45,853 nt of DNA from Candidatus Coatesbacteria bacterium (lineage in GTDB: Bacteria > RBG-13-66-14): NCBI GenBank assembly GCA_014728225.1, contig WJLX01000059.1:1-45853 (forward strand), read 5' to 3'. Positions 29,312 through 37,532 of this stretch are shown here, piece after piece. The translations under genes and the position numbers were made by a program. Every line of letters begins with the position of its first letter. Within the stretch, counting starts at the first letter, position 1. The notes below the pieces were generated by a model. That model was not told the origin of the DNA. It saw only the letters and a list, made by a program, of their open reading frames with translations, and ran no database searches.

Positions 29312-29938
29312 TCAACCCAGGCGACGGACGGTCTCCTCCGCGGCGCGACGGCGCGGTGCCCCCGGTTCCTCGGCCGGCCGACCCACCGGGATGATCGCCA
29401 CCAGCCGCCGACCAGCGGGCGGTTCGAGCAGGGTTTCGAGACGGCCGCGGGCGATCAGCGGCGCCCCCAACCAGCAGGCGCCGTAGCCCAGGGCGTGAAC
29501 GGCCAACAGCAGGTTCTGGATCGCCGCCGCCGTCGACACCAGCCAGGACTGGCTGTTGCCGGCCGCCGGGTGTTCCGGCTCGAGCTCGCGCAACGTCGAG
29601 CGCCAGCTCGACTGCTGCGGCTCGCCGCAGACGTAGAACACCAGGGGCGCGTTCTCGAAAAAGGTCGAATAGCGCTCCAGGCGCTCACCGGTGGCGCGGA
29701 AAGCGGGATGCCGTTGACCGATCGCCGCCACCTCCTCGCGAATGGCGCCCGCGGCGGCACTGTTGACTGCGCTGTCGCGGCTGGCGATCAGAAACCACGG
29801 CTGCTTGTTGGAGCCCGAGGGCGCCCAACGGAAAGCCGCGAGCATCCGTTCCAGGTCTTCGTCGGCAACGGGCTCGTCGGTGTAGCGCCGCACGCTGCGA
29901 CGTTTTTCGAATACCTCGGCCAGCTCTCGATAATCCAT
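29312..29938 (-). CDS. Nitroreductase family protein
   Basis: This is an FMN-dependent oxidoreductase of 208 residues. Diagnostic segments are the N-terminal KRRSVRRYTDEPVADEDLERMLAAFRWAPSGSNKQPWFLIA (FMN phosphate contacts and SxxxxQPW-type motif), QNLLLAVHALGYGACWLG in the middle and VAIIPVGRPAE near the end. Physiological substrates vary widely within the family (quinones, nitro compounds, flavins) and cannot be specified. GAAAGAGGT precedes ATG 29938. The upstream side carries repeat element D. Confidence 0.92.
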   Translation of the reverse strand: MDYRELAEVFEKRRSVRRYTDEPVADEDLERMLAAFRWAPSGSNKQPWFLIASRDSAVNSAAAGAIREEVAAIGQRHPAFRATGERLERYSTFFENAPLVFYVCGEPQQSSWRSTLRELEPEHPAAGNSQSWLVSTAAAIQNLLLAVHALGYGACWLGAPLIARGRLETLLEPPAGRRLVAIIPVGRPAEEPGAPRRRAAEETVRRLG

Positions 29939-29978
29939 GTTACCTCTTTCAGTTTCAGTACCTGGAAAAACCGCGTCC

Positions 29979-30173
29979 GCCGCGCCCGGCGAAACCCGCC
30001 ACCCGCCTTCGGCTTACGTTACGGCGACGGCCGCCCCCCGGAACCGGCACGGTTTTTGCATCTCGGCGCCCGTTACGAAGGATGATAACGGTCCGCCTCC
30101 GCAAAAACCGTGCCGGTTCCGGGGGGGCGGGTGTATCGACCGGTGCGCCGGGGCGGGTTTCGCCGGGCGCGGC
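29979..30173. repeat. Nested palindromic element, copy D
   Basis: Outer arms 29979-30000 and 30152-30173 pair perfectly over 22 bp, containing CGCGCCCGGCGAAACCCGCC. Inner arms 30031-30059 and 30101-30130 pair, with one extra G in the right arm, and contain GGAACCGGCACGGTTTTTGC. The 41-base loop (30060-30100) has a CCGTTA/TAACGG stem and the orientation of copy A. The right edge reaches the stop codon of the radical SAM gene at 30173. Confidence 0.93.
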
Positions 30174-31111
30174 TACTCGGGGGCGTTGCGGCGCGGGACA
30201 TAGAAGTCGCCGGCTTCCATCCGTCGCAGTCGGACACGTCCGGCGCTGACCAGTTGTTTGAGCGCCCCGGCGACGGCCTCGGCGGGTTGGCCGAGCATGG
30301 CGGCCAGGTCCTCGACCCGTCCGGGCCGCCGACCCAGGTAGGTCAGCACCTCGCGCTCCAGGTCCAGGGCGCGGTGTTTGGTGGTGGCGCCGTGGAAACC
30401 GGCGATGACCTCGACGGGGTGGTCGAAGGTGGCGGCGATCTCTCGCAGGTGCTGCGGTTCGAGGGGCCGGGCGTTTTCTTCGGCGGGGGGGCGGACGACG
30501 GTGTTGAGCTGGACGAGGTCGGGGTCGATGCGCTCGACGGCGTCGCGCAGCTTCTCGAGGTGTTGTTCGTTATCGTTGAGTCCGGCGACGAGCATGATCT
30601 CCAGCCAGAAGCGTCCGCTGCTCTCCCGCCGCAGGGCGCTGAGGCCCTCGATGATCGCGTCGATCTCGAGCCCCGCCGCGGGCCGGTTGATCCGTTGGAA
30701 GGTCGGCTGGTCGGCGGCGTCGAGGCTGGGCAACAGCAGATCGGCGGCGCTCAGCTCCCGGCGCAGCTCGGGGTCGGTGGTCAGGGTTCCGTTGGTGATC
30801 ACGCAGGTCGGGGCGTCGAGGCGCTGTGCGGCACCGCGGATCAGGGCGCCGAGGTCGGCGTTGAGGGTGGGCTCGCCGGAGCCGGCGAAGGTGGCGTAGT
30901 CCAGTTGGGGCAGTTCGGGCGCCCGGCGTTCGAGGCGGTTGAAGAAGACGTCGGTTGCGAAGAAACGGCGGCGCCGGGTTTGGGGCGTCGCCGTCGGCCC
31001 GAGCTGACAGTAGACGCAGTTCAGACTGCAGACCTTGGCCGGGACGACGTCGAGGCCCAGGGAGACCCCGAGGCGGCGGCTGGGCACGGGTCCGTAGATG
31101 AAGTCGGTCAC
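30173..31111 (-). CDS. Radical SAM protein (MoaA/NifB-like superfamily)
   Basis: The product is 312 residues from GTG 31111, with AAGGGAG five bases upstream. The N-terminus FIYGPVPSRRLGVSLGLDVVP is followed by the cluster motif CSLNCVYCQLG (CxxxCxxC). Next come FAGSGEPTLN (the GGEP equivalent), CVITNGTL and SLDAADQPTFQRINRP. The C-terminal 70 residues look like a winged helix (VEDLAAMLGQPAEAVAGALKQLVSAGRVRLRRM). This family is widespread in anaerobes and its reaction is unknown to me. An alternative start at 31144 would only add residues without a ribosome-binding site. Confidence 0.9.
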   Translation of the reverse strand: MTDFIYGPVPSRRLGVSLGLDVVPAKVCSLNCVYCQLGPTATPQTRRRRFFATDVFFNRLERRAPELPQLDYATFAGSGEPTLNADLGALIRGAAQRLDAPTCVITNGTLTTDPELRRELSAADLLLPSLDAADQPTFQRINRPAAGLEIDAIIEGLSALRRESSGRFWLEIMLVAGLNDNEQHLEKLRDAVERIDPDLVQLNTVVRPPAEENARPLEPQHLREIAATFDHPVEVIAGFHGATTKHRALDLEREVLTYLGRRPGRVEDLAAMLGQPAEAVAGALKQLVSAGRVRLRRMEAGDFYVPRRNAPE

Positions 31112-31216
31112 ACTGCTCCCTTTGGCGGTGGAGCTGAGGAACACCGGACGTCGCCGTGGCCGTCTGATGCAGCGGGTCCGGCGAGGCGGCTGGGTCCGGT
31201 GAAGCGTGGTCCGCGC

Positions 31217-31879
31217 TCAGGCCAGCTTGAGAACTTCCTCGACGAGGCGGTCGATGCCGGTGTAGACCTCGGCGATATTGCGGGCGCTCATGTAGGCCGG
31301 GGTGGAGACGATCCGGTTGTCCTCGTCGACGACGCAGTCCGTGGCCGGACACTCGACGTGGACGGCGCCCATCTGTTCCAGGTCGGCGGCGGTCGTGGGT
31401 TCACGGCCGATGGTCAGCCGGGGCTTGACCTCGCTGCCGCGGAAGATGCTGGCGATGACCGTGGGCGAGATACAGATGGCCCCGACGGGCTTGCCGACGG
31501 CGTGCATGGCGCGCACGGCCTTGGAGACCTCGGGGTCCGGAGTGGCCCGGGCACCCTTGAAGGCGTAATCGGAGAGGTTCTTGGCGCTGCCGAAGCCGCC
31601 GGGGATCACCAGGGCGTCGAGCTCTTCGGCGTCGAAATCGACGAGGTTCCGCACCTCGCCCCGGGCGATCCGGGCGGCCTCGACGAGGACGTTGCGGGTT
31701 TCGCCGCCGACGGCGGCTCCCTTGAGGTGATCGATGACGTCGCGCTGGGTCTTGTCGGGGGCGTAGCAGACGTACTCGGCTCCGCGGCGGTTGATCGCCA
31801 GCAGGGCGCTGACGGCCTCGTGGATCTCGGCGCCGTCCTTGACGCCGCAACCGGACAGGATGACGGCTACCGTGGGCAT
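31217..31879 (-). CDS. elbB: ElbB-type DJ-1/PfpI family protein
   Basis: The product is 220 residues, DJ-1/PfpI superfamily, ElbB subgroup (annotated as isoprenoid biosynthesis protein or glyoxalase). Distinctive segments are VAVILSGCGVKDGAEIHEAV, LDALVIPGGFGSAKNL, KPVGAICISPTVIA (nucleophile Cys) and STPAYM. The isoprenoid role is historical and weakly supported; glyoxalase-type activity has been reported for relatives. AGGGAGG precedes ATG 31879. The neighbouring coaX is transcribed divergently. Confidence 0.93.
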   Translation of the reverse strand: MPTVAVILSGCGVKDGAEIHEAVSALLAINRRGAEYVCYAPDKTQRDVIDHLKGAAVGGETRNVLVEAARIARGEVRNLVDFDAEELDALVIPGGFGSAKNLSDYAFKGARATPDPEVSKAVRAMHAVGKPVGAICISPTVIASIFRGSEVKPRLTIGREPTTAADLEQMGAVHVECPATDCVVDEDNRIVSTPAYMSARNIAEVYTGIDRLVEEVLKLA

Positions 31880-31913
31880 GTTGCCTCCCTTGTTGCCGGC
31901 GGTGGGCCGACGA

Positions 31914-31942
31914 TTGCTCAGACAGTTCCACTGTAGTAGACT
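31914..31942 (+). promoter_or_regulatory. Predicted promoter placing the transcript start at the coaX ATG
   Basis: TTGCTC (31914-31919), a 17-base spacer and TAGACT (31937-31942) fit a sigma-70-type promoter. Transcription would begin about 7 bases later, at or next to ATG 31949. No ribosome-binding site precedes that ATG, consistent with a leaderless message. Confidence 0.45.
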
Positions 31943-31948
31943 ACAACC

Positions 31949-32683
31949 ATGGTAAAACTCCTGCTCGACATTGGCAACAGCCGGGTAAAAACCGCCCCGC
32001 TGACGACGGGGGGTCGCGGCCGGGTAAAGGCGCGCTCGACGGCGCGAATCGCGAAGGACCCGGCGACGCTGCTCGAGGCCCGGCCGACCGTCGAGGCCGT
32101 CTGGTACAGCTCGACGCGGCCGGAGCTGACGGCGGCCCTCGCGAAGCTGGCGGCCGAGCGGGGTCTAACGTTGATCCGTGGCCGGGAACGCTGCCCCCTG
32201 GCCGTCGATTACGGCCTCGGCTTGGGCGACGACCGCGTCCTGGCCGCCTTCGAGGCCGTGCGGCGCCTGGGAGCCCCCTGCGCCGTGGTCGGCTGCGGCA
32301 CGGCGGTGACCGTCGATCTGGTCGAGCAACGCGACGGTCCGCTATTCGTCGGCGGCGCCATCCTGGCCGGAGAGCGGCTGATCCTCGCGGCGCTGGGCGG
32401 GCTGTCGACCCTGCCCGAGCTGACGCCCGGCGCTGCGGAACTGGAACGTAACGGCGGCACGGCCGCCAACATGCTCCACGGCGCCCGAACCCAGGTCGAA
32501 GCCGCCGTGGCCGCCCTGCTGGCGGAGTACAACGAACGCAGCGCTCCGGGGCCCGCGGGGCTGCCCGTCCTCGTCCACGGTGGCGACGCCGCGCGCTACC
32601 TCGGCGGGCGGCGGGGGGTCTTACGGCGGGAGTACGCCGTCCTCGAGGCCCTGGCCCGTCTGGCCGGTGAACAGCGGGGTTGA
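31949..32683 (+). CDS. coaX: Type III pantothenate kinase
   Basis: This enzyme performs the first step of coenzyme A synthesis and is an ASKHA-fold kinase unrelated to CoaA. The product is 244 residues. Family motifs are LLLDIGNSRVKTA (phosphate loop with Asp7 and Asn10), DYGLGLGDDRVLAAFEA (normally GxDR with the catalytic Asp), VVGCGTAVTVDLV and FVGGAILAGERL. The C-terminus has LPVLVHGGDAARYLGG. There is no ribosome-binding site; see the promoter entry. Confidence 0.94.
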   Translation: MVKLLLDIGNSRVKTAPLTTGGRGRVKARSTARIAKDPATLLEARPTVEAVWYSSTRPELTAALAKLAAERGLTLIRGRERCPLAVDYGLGLGDDRVLAAFEAVRRLGAPCAVVGCGTAVTVDLVEQRDGPLFVGGAILAGERLILAALGGLSTLPELTPGAAELERNGGTAANMLHGARTQVEAAVAALLAEYNERSAPGPAGLPVLVHGGDAARYLGGRRGVLRREYAVLEALARLAGEQRG

Positions 32684-32738
32684 AGGCGGCTCCAACCTGG
32701 GGTAGGCTTGGTTGGGGTTGCAGCAACGGGAGAAGGCC

Positions 32739-34358
32739 ATGATGGGTGATGTCGCGACACGGAGCGGGAAAGGCGCACAATGGTGGCTGATCGGCGCCCT
32801 GGCGGTCTCGCTGGCCCTGTCGGTCTACTTCGCCCTGGCTTTCGACTGGCTCTCCCTGGACGATGTTTACATCAGCCTGCGCTACGCCCGCAACTGGGCC
32901 GAGGGGCACGGCCCCGTCTATAACCCCGGCGAGGCCCCCGTCGAAGGCTACACTAATTTCGCCTGGACGGGCCTGCTGGCCCTGGCGCTCAAGCTGGGGC
33001 TGCCCGGGCCGTTGACGGCCAAGGTGCTGGCCGAGCTGGCCCTGTTGGGAACGATCATCATGGCCTGGTTGCTGGGCCGGCGCCTGGGCGGCAAGGAGGG
33101 CTGGGCCGGACCGGCGGCGGCCTGGGGCGTGGCGCTGTCCGGCACGGCGGCTTTCTGGGGTCTGGCCGGGGCGATGGAGGTCGCCCCCCTGGCCCTGGCC
33201 TTGACGGCGGGTTTCTACCTGCTGCTCAAGCTCAGGGACGCCGAGGCCGGGACGCGGCGCAGCCGCCTGCTGTTGGGTGCCGGTCTGCTCTTCGCTTTGG
33301 CCGGGCTGCTGCGACCCGAGGGCAACCTGTTCACTCTGGCGGGCATCGCCTACGTCTGGCCGGGACGGGAGGGCCGGACAAAGCGGTTGCTGCTCTATCT
33401 GTTGCCCGTCATCGTCCTCGTCGGCGGCCACGAGGTCTTCCGGCTGGCCTACTACGGCGAACTGCTGCCCAACACCTTCTACGCCAAGGTCGGACTCAGC
33501 GGACGCCTGCTGCTGCGCGGTCTGCGTTATCTGGGTCTGTTCCTGCTCAGCCACGCCCCCCTGGTGCTGTTGACCCCGGCCCTGCCGCGCAAGCAGGCCC
33601 GCCGCTTGCTGCCCGTGCTGATCGCCGTCGGCCTCTACGTCCTCTATCTGGTGCTGATCGGCGGGGACTGGATCGTCTGGCGCCTGTTCGTCCCGATTCT
33701 GCCCCTGCTGGCTGTCTGCGCCGGGCTGGGTCTGGAGCGTCTGCGCCGGGTCTGGTCCGCCAGAAGGTGGGCCGCCGTGCTGACGGCGGTCGTCGCCGGC
33801 GGCGGTTTGCTGGCGCTCTCGACGACCCGGGGCGAGTACGCCCATCTGGAGGGCTTCACCTTCCACGAATCCCTCCACTTCACCACGGGGGAGTGGCTGG
33901 CCGCGGTCAGTGATCCCGACGATGTCATGGCCGTCTCCAGCGCCGGGATCATGCCCTGGGTCACCCGCCTGACGACCATCGACGCCCTGGGTCTCAACGA
34001 CCGCCACATCGCCCGCCACGGCGTCGAGCTCGGCGGCTTGGCCTCGCCGGGCCACGAGCGTTACGACAACGACTACCTGTTGGAGCGGACACCGGAGTGG
34101 ATCGTCCTAGGCCTGACGACGGAATCCTTGTTCGCGGGCACGGTGCCCGAGTTCCTGCCCGACCGCGACCTGGTGGCCCGGCCCGAGTTGTGGCGTGATT
34201 ACCACGCCCTGGCGCCCGTCGAACCTACCCGGGCCGTGCTGCACCGCCGCGACGACGAGGCCGGTCTGGAGCGTCTGCCCGACGAGAGCTGGCGGCGCAG
34301 TTGGGGCTTCATCCATCCCCTGGCGGCCCGGCGGATGGCCCCGTCGTCGGCGTATTGA
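32739..34358 (+). CDS. Multi-spanning membrane glycosyltransferase-like protein
   Basis: The product is 539 residues with about ten hydrophobic segments through residue 370, then a soluble C-terminal domain. The N-terminal loop [42 protein letters not shown] carries the Asp pair expected of GT-C glycosyltransferases. It closely resembles the arabinofuranosyltransferase-like or PMT-like family that uses lipid-linked sugars. Acceptor and sugar are unknown. ATG 32739 follows GGGAGAAGG; ATG 32742 is adjacent. Confidence 0.85.
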   Translation: MMGDVATRSGKGAQWWLIGALAVSLALSVYFALAFDWLSLDDVYISLRYARNWAEGHGPVYNPGEAPVEGYTNFAWTGLLALALKLGLPGPLTAKVLAELALLGTIIMAWLLGRRLGGKEGWAGPAAAWGVALSGTAAFWGLAGAMEVAPLALALTAGFYLLLKLRDAEAGTRRSRLLLGAGLLFALAGLLRPEGNLFTLAGIAYVWPGREGRTKRLLLYLLPVIVLVGGHEVFRLAYYGELLPNTFYAKVGLSGRLLLRGLRYLGLFLLSHAPLVLLTPALPRKQARRLLPVLIAVGLYVLYLVLIGGDWIVWRLFVPILPLLAVCAGLGLERLRRVWSARRWAAVLTAVVAGGGLLALSTTRGEYAHLEGFTFHESLHFTTGEWLAAVSDPDDVMAVSSAGIMPWVTRLTTIDALGLNDRHIARHGVELGGLASPGHERYDNDYLLERTPEWIVLGLTTESLFAGTVPEFLPDRDLVARPELWRDYHALAPVEPTRAVLHRRDDEAGLERLPDESWRRSWGFIHPLAARRMAPSSAY

Positions 34359-34388
34359 GCCTTACCGGCACCCGTCGCCCATCCACGC

Positions 34389-34423
34389 GGAACAACGGGA
34401 CCCGACTCGGGTCCCGTTGTTCC
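34389..34423. terminator. Terminator between the glycosyltransferase and H-NOX-like genes
   Basis: GGAACAACGGGACCC (34389-34403) pairs perfectly with 34409-34423 around GACTC, 30 bases after the stop. The genes on both sides converge here. Confidence 0.75.
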
Positions 34424-34593
34424 TGTCGTTTGCAGTTCGTCTGGATCCTGTTCCGCGGGCCAACGGTCCCGCCGAAGCTCAACCGCCACCGCACCCTCCG
34501 TCCGCCGTCGCGACGAAGCGGGGCGGGCGTCCGGGTTTTCCGCTTCAAGCCCTCGGGGGCGGCGGAGGCCAATGACGCCGCCTCCGGGCTGGT

Positions 34594-35123
34594 TCACCCC
34601 TTGATCTGAACCTCGAACTCGATATTGGAGAGGTCCCGGATGGTAATCGGCGTTTTGTAGTAATCGCTCAGGCCTTCGACCAACCCCTTGGAGTAGGCGG
34701 TGCTGCCGAAGGGCGATTCGTAGCGCACCCGGTAGGTTCCCTCGTCGGGCCGACGGACATCGACGGCCGCTTAATTGCCTATCTCCCGGCCCTCGAGGGC
34801 GATGGAGCAGACCCGCGGGAAATTCTGCAGCGCCTTGCGGAACTCCCGGTTGAAGATGTAAAGGGCGCGGTAGTTCTGCGGGGCGTAGGTGCTGGCGAAG
34901 AAGCGCCCCCCCTCATGAACGGCCTCCAACAGGTTCATCTCACGGTCCTTGCCCAGCAGGGTGATGAAGCCGAAGACCAGCTTGTTGGGTAGTCCTTGGT
35001 GGCCGGGAGGGCCTTGTCCGCCAGGCCGCTCTTTTCCAGCAGCTCTCGTGTTTTCTCCTAGCCGAGGAGCTCTCTGGCGTACTCCCGTGAAGCGACGATG
35101 ACGGCCTTAAGGTTGTCTACCAC
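34594..35123 (-). pseudogene. Decayed duplicate of the H-NOX-like gene
   Basis: Read on the minus strand this region aligns end to end with the intact neighbour at 35191-35724, including the C-terminal ending (...IRDLSNIEFEVQ then K-G). Four lesions are visible. The ATG position carries GTG (35121-35123). A TAG stop lies at 35058-35060, about 21 codons in. One G is missing at about 34987-34990 (GGGTA instead of GGGGTA), which shifts the frame. A TAA at 34771-34773 replaces a tyrosine codon. The upstream ribosome-binding site is still present. It is a dead tandem copy, with identity high enough to suggest fairly recent duplication. Confidence 0.9.
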
Positions 35124-35190
35124 TTGGCGTTTACTCCCTCACTTCCTTTTTAGACGATATCGGGCGGCCCGCCACGGTCGACCCGGTTGC

Positions 35191-35724
35191 TCACCCCTTG
35201 AGCTGAACCTCGAACTCGATATTGGAGAGGTCCCGGATGGTAATCGGCGTTTTGTAGTAATCGCTCAACCCCTGGACCAACCCCTTGGGGTAGGCGGTGT
35301 TCTGCAGCGGCGAGTCGTAGCGGATGCGGACGGCGCCATCGTCAGTCTCCCTGACGGTCAGCGCGGCGTAGGTGCCCACGTCCTGACCCTCGGTGGCGAT
35401 GGAGAAAATCTTCTGGAAGTTGAGCAGCGCCTTCTTCAAGTCCCCGTTGAGCAGGTAGTAGGCGCGGTAATTCTGCGGGGCGTAGGTGCTGGCGAAGTAG
35501 CGGCCCCCCTCCTGGATGGCCTCCAGCATGTTCATCTCCTGATCCTTGCCCACCAGGGTGATGAAGCCGAAGACCAGCTTGTTGGGGTAATCCTTGGTGG
35601 CCAGGATGGGCTTGTCCGCCAGGCCGCACTGCTCGAGCAACTCCCGGGTGCGCCTTGGACCCAGGCTGTGTTTCGCATACTCCCGCGCCACGACGATGAT
35701 GATCCCTTTCAGGTTCTCGCTCAT
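35191..35724 (-). CDS. H-NOX/DUF2378-like sensor-fold protein
   Basis: The product is 177 residues from ATG 35724 with AGGGAG seven to eight bases upstream. The layout resembles haem-NO-binding (H-NOX) and related myxobacterial DUF2378 proteins: an N-terminal helix pair (LKGIIIVVAREYAKHSLGPRRTRELLEQCGL), a helical middle (YRAYYLLNGDLKKALLNFQKIFSI) and a beta C-terminus VRIRYDSPLQNTAYPKGLVQGLSDYYKTPITIRD. The only histidine lies near residue 19, so the proximal haem ligand of true H-NOX is missing and haem binding is doubtful. The longer frame to 36042 is unsupported. The family assignment is inference from pattern; function unknown. Confidence 0.7.
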   Translation of the reverse strand: MSENLKGIIIVVAREYAKHSLGPRRTRELLEQCGLADKPILATKDYPNKLVFGFITLVGKDQEMNMLEAIQEGGRYFASTYAPQNYRAYYLLNGDLKKALLNFQKIFSIATEGQDVGTYAALTVRETDDGAVRIRYDSPLQNTAYPKGLVQGLSDYYKTPITIRDLSNIEFEVQLKG

Positions 35725-36041
35725 TGCTGTCACTCCCTTGCACCATGTGCTAACAAAGCAGTTTGATCGGCCGAAAGGCTCAGTACGACACCTAACCACT
35801 ATACCAAAAACCGACAGCGGCGAGAATGAGTCACCGCTATTTGCAGCTTCGGAGCTGACGATCGTTCGACAACCTGCCGCAAACGACACCGCCGAACAGC
35901 CATCGGTGATGGTCGAATACGAAGCAGGTCCATCAGTTTCACCCGCGCCGCTCAGCTTCGCAACGGCATGAAACAATTTTAGTTTTTCGCTATACTTAAC
36001 CAATGCAGGTTCAAAGAATAATCGAAACCCGGCGGTACGCA
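35725..36041 (+). promoter_or_regulatory. Divergent intergenic region with a promoter for the GIY-YIG-like gene
   Basis: ATGAAA (35968-35973), a 17-base spacer and TATACT (35991-35996) give a plausible promoter with a start near 36003. That favours ATG 36042 over ATG 36003 as the translation start. The AT-richer part from 35790 to 36000 otherwise shows no gene. Confidence 0.45.
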
Positions 36042-36464
36042 ATGAAGGTCAGTTGGAACCCCGCACAGCCGTTGAAGGGCATTGCCAGGGCCGCCGAGCC
36101 CAGGGCCGGCGAGCTGGGCGTCTATCTGCTCTTCAGCGACGACGGCATCGTCTACGCCGGCTCCGGCGAACTCCTCGCCGCCCTCAAGCAACACGCGAAA
36201 CTCGACCCCGCCGACGATCCCGAGCTGCGCGCCTACCTGGAAGCCCGGAAACGGCAAATCACCTACTCCTACTTCGTCGAACACAACGACGCCCGGCGCT
36301 TGGGTGCCGAGGCCTTCATCCTCCTACTGCGCGAGCGCCTGGGCCTGCTGAACAAGAACGAGGCCTCCGCCGACCCGCTCTACGTCAATCCGCCCCAACC
36401 CGAGGTCTACAGCAGACGTGTTTCCAGCAACGGTACCTGGAAATCCCTCTTCCGCGACGACTGA
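36042..36464 (+). CDS. GIY-YIG-like small protein
   Basis: The product is 140 residues. LGVYLLFSDDGIVYAGSGELLAALKQHAK resembles the GIY...YIG core strand pair and first helix. RRLGAEAFILLLRERLGLLNKNE resembles the later helix with the catalytic Glu and trailing Asn. The usual Arg of the first helix is replaced, so nuclease activity is uncertain. ATG 36042 is preferred on promoter position although its ribosome-binding site is weak; ATG 36003 would add 13 residues. A rho-independent terminator follows. Confidence 0.6.
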   Translation: MKVSWNPAQPLKGIARAAEPRAGELGVYLLFSDDGIVYAGSGELLAALKQHAKLDPADDPELRAYLEARKRQITYSYFVEHNDARRLGAEAFILLLRERLGLLNKNEASADPLYVNPPQPEVYSRRVSSNGTWKSLFRDD

Positions 36465-36509
36465 ACGACTGAAGTATCGACCCCCGCTCACACCCCCCCA
36501 GTAATAGCA

Positions 36510-36534
36510 CCGGGTTGCCGACCCGGCTTTTTTT
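36510..36534 (+). terminator. Rho-independent terminator
   Basis: CCGGGT (36510-36515) pairs with ACCCGG (36521-36526), followed by C and seven T. It lies 46 bases after the GIY-YIG-like gene. Confidence 0.85.
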
Positions 36535-36578
36535 CAACCGTCACGCCAAACTGAACACCATTTCGAGATTGCTCACGC

Positions 36579-36768
36579 CCCCGGCCGCGACCTCGCTCAC
36601 TTCTCGGCCCATGTCCAGAACCCGCCCCCGGAACTGGCACGGTTTTTGCAGCGTCGCAACCCGTGGACCGTCCCCCGGGTTATCCTGTTGCAAAAACCGT
36701 GCCAGTTCCGGGGGCTCAGCGGCCGGTGCAGGTTGAGGGTGGTGGTGCGAGCGCGGCCGCGGCCGGGG
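36579..36768. repeat. Nested palindromic element, copy E (divergent)
   Basis: Inner arms 36624-36650 and 36689-36715 pair perfectly over 27 bp, with core GGAACTGGCACGGTTTTTGC as in copy C. The 38-base loop differs from the other copies in sequence but still has a 6-bp stem (AACCCG with CGGGTT). Outer arms are imperfect: CCCCGGCCGCG (36579-36589) pairs exactly with 36758-36768, and pairing continues inwards with mismatches. Confidence 0.88.
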
Positions 36769-36772
36769 CCGA

Positions 36773-36806
36773 GGAAAACGGGACGGCGTGGGCCGTCCCG
36801 TTTTCC
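36773..36806 (-). terminator. Terminator of the Cas2-like gene
   Basis: GGAAAACGGGACGGC (36773-36787) pairs perfectly with 36792-36806, 25 bases after the stop of the minus-strand gene. The T-rich strand is inside the stem. Confidence 0.75.
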
Positions 36807-36831
36807 AGATTTCCGACCCACAGCGGCGGCG

Positions 36832-37116
36832 TTAGATACCCCCGCAGTCGCTATGGGTCTCGTCGCCGATCAGGCAGTAGAGGCTGGTTACTTCGCCCTC
36901 CTTGGCTTCGACGGCCTCGACGAGGGTTTTGATCAGCCCCTCCCGGGTGACGTCGTCGGCGACCAGGCCGACGAAGGTATTCTGGGGGCAGAGGCGCTGG
37001 ACGCCGTCACCGGTCCAGCTGTCGGCCAGGCCGAGCTCCTTGAGGGCCTCGCGGGCCGCCTCGTGGTGTTTGGTGCTGCCGTCGCGCAGATCGAAGGTCA
37101 GCATGGCGTGCTTCAT
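36832..37116 (-). CDS. Small ferredoxin-fold protein, Cas2/SinR-like
   Basis: The product is 94 residues from ATG 37116. The pattern KHAMLTFDLRDGS (strand), an alpha helix, LCPQNTFVGLVAD (strands), VTREGLIKTLVEAVEAKEG (helix) and EVTSLYCLIGDE (strand) suggests a beta-alpha-beta-beta-alpha-beta fold. It is similar to solitary Cas2/VapD/SinR-like proteins found outside CRISPR loci. No CRISPR array or cas gene is nearby. The fold is inferred from pattern; a nuclease role is unproven. Codon use is normal for the genome and a terminator follows, so it is a real gene. Confidence 0.6.
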   Translation of the reverse strand: MKHAMLTFDLRDGSTKHHEAAREALKELGLADSWTGDGVQRLCPQNTFVGLVADDVTREGLIKTLVEAVEAKEGEVTSLYCLIGDETHSDCGGI

Positions 37117-37165
37117 CGTCAACCCCGCTGGGTGGTTGTTTGTTTATCTTGTTGACAGTGTTGAA

Positions 37166-37357
37166 TTATACTCCCTCGGGGTCGTTTTGTAAATACCCTG
37201 CCGGCGGGGCGTCGGCGGTGGTCAGCCGCTCCCGCCGGTCCAGCAGGGCCGCCAGGCAGCGGTGGACGCCGTCGTCGTCGCGCAGCGTGCATTGCTGGGC
37301 CCGGCAGTGGGCGGTCAGCCAGACGGCGGCGGCGGGGAGCGAATAGGTTCGTTTCAC
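37166..37357 (-). CDS. Possible small ORF
   Basis: This is a 63-codon frame from GTG 37357 without a clear ribosome-binding site. It has a Cys/His-containing stretch (LTAHCRAQQCTLRDDDGVHRC) and a basic/acidic middle. I recognise no family. Third-position GC is high, which is compatible with coding but also with background. Confidence 0.3.
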   Translation of the reverse strand: MKRTYSLPAAAVWLTAHCRAQQCTLRDDDGVHRCLAALLDRRERLTTADAPPAGYLQNDPEGV

Positions 37358-37532
37358 ATCAAGCTGATCGGGGTTACGCTGACGATGGTAAATCCACCCC
37401 CTGACGGGGTCGGACCGCCGCGTTGACCGCCCCGGCCCCGGCTGCTATCATCGTTTCGTCCAGCAACTGCGGGCCCAGCGTATCCGCGGCCCGCCGACCG
37501 ATTGACCATCAACCTGCACAAGGAGCCGCAAC

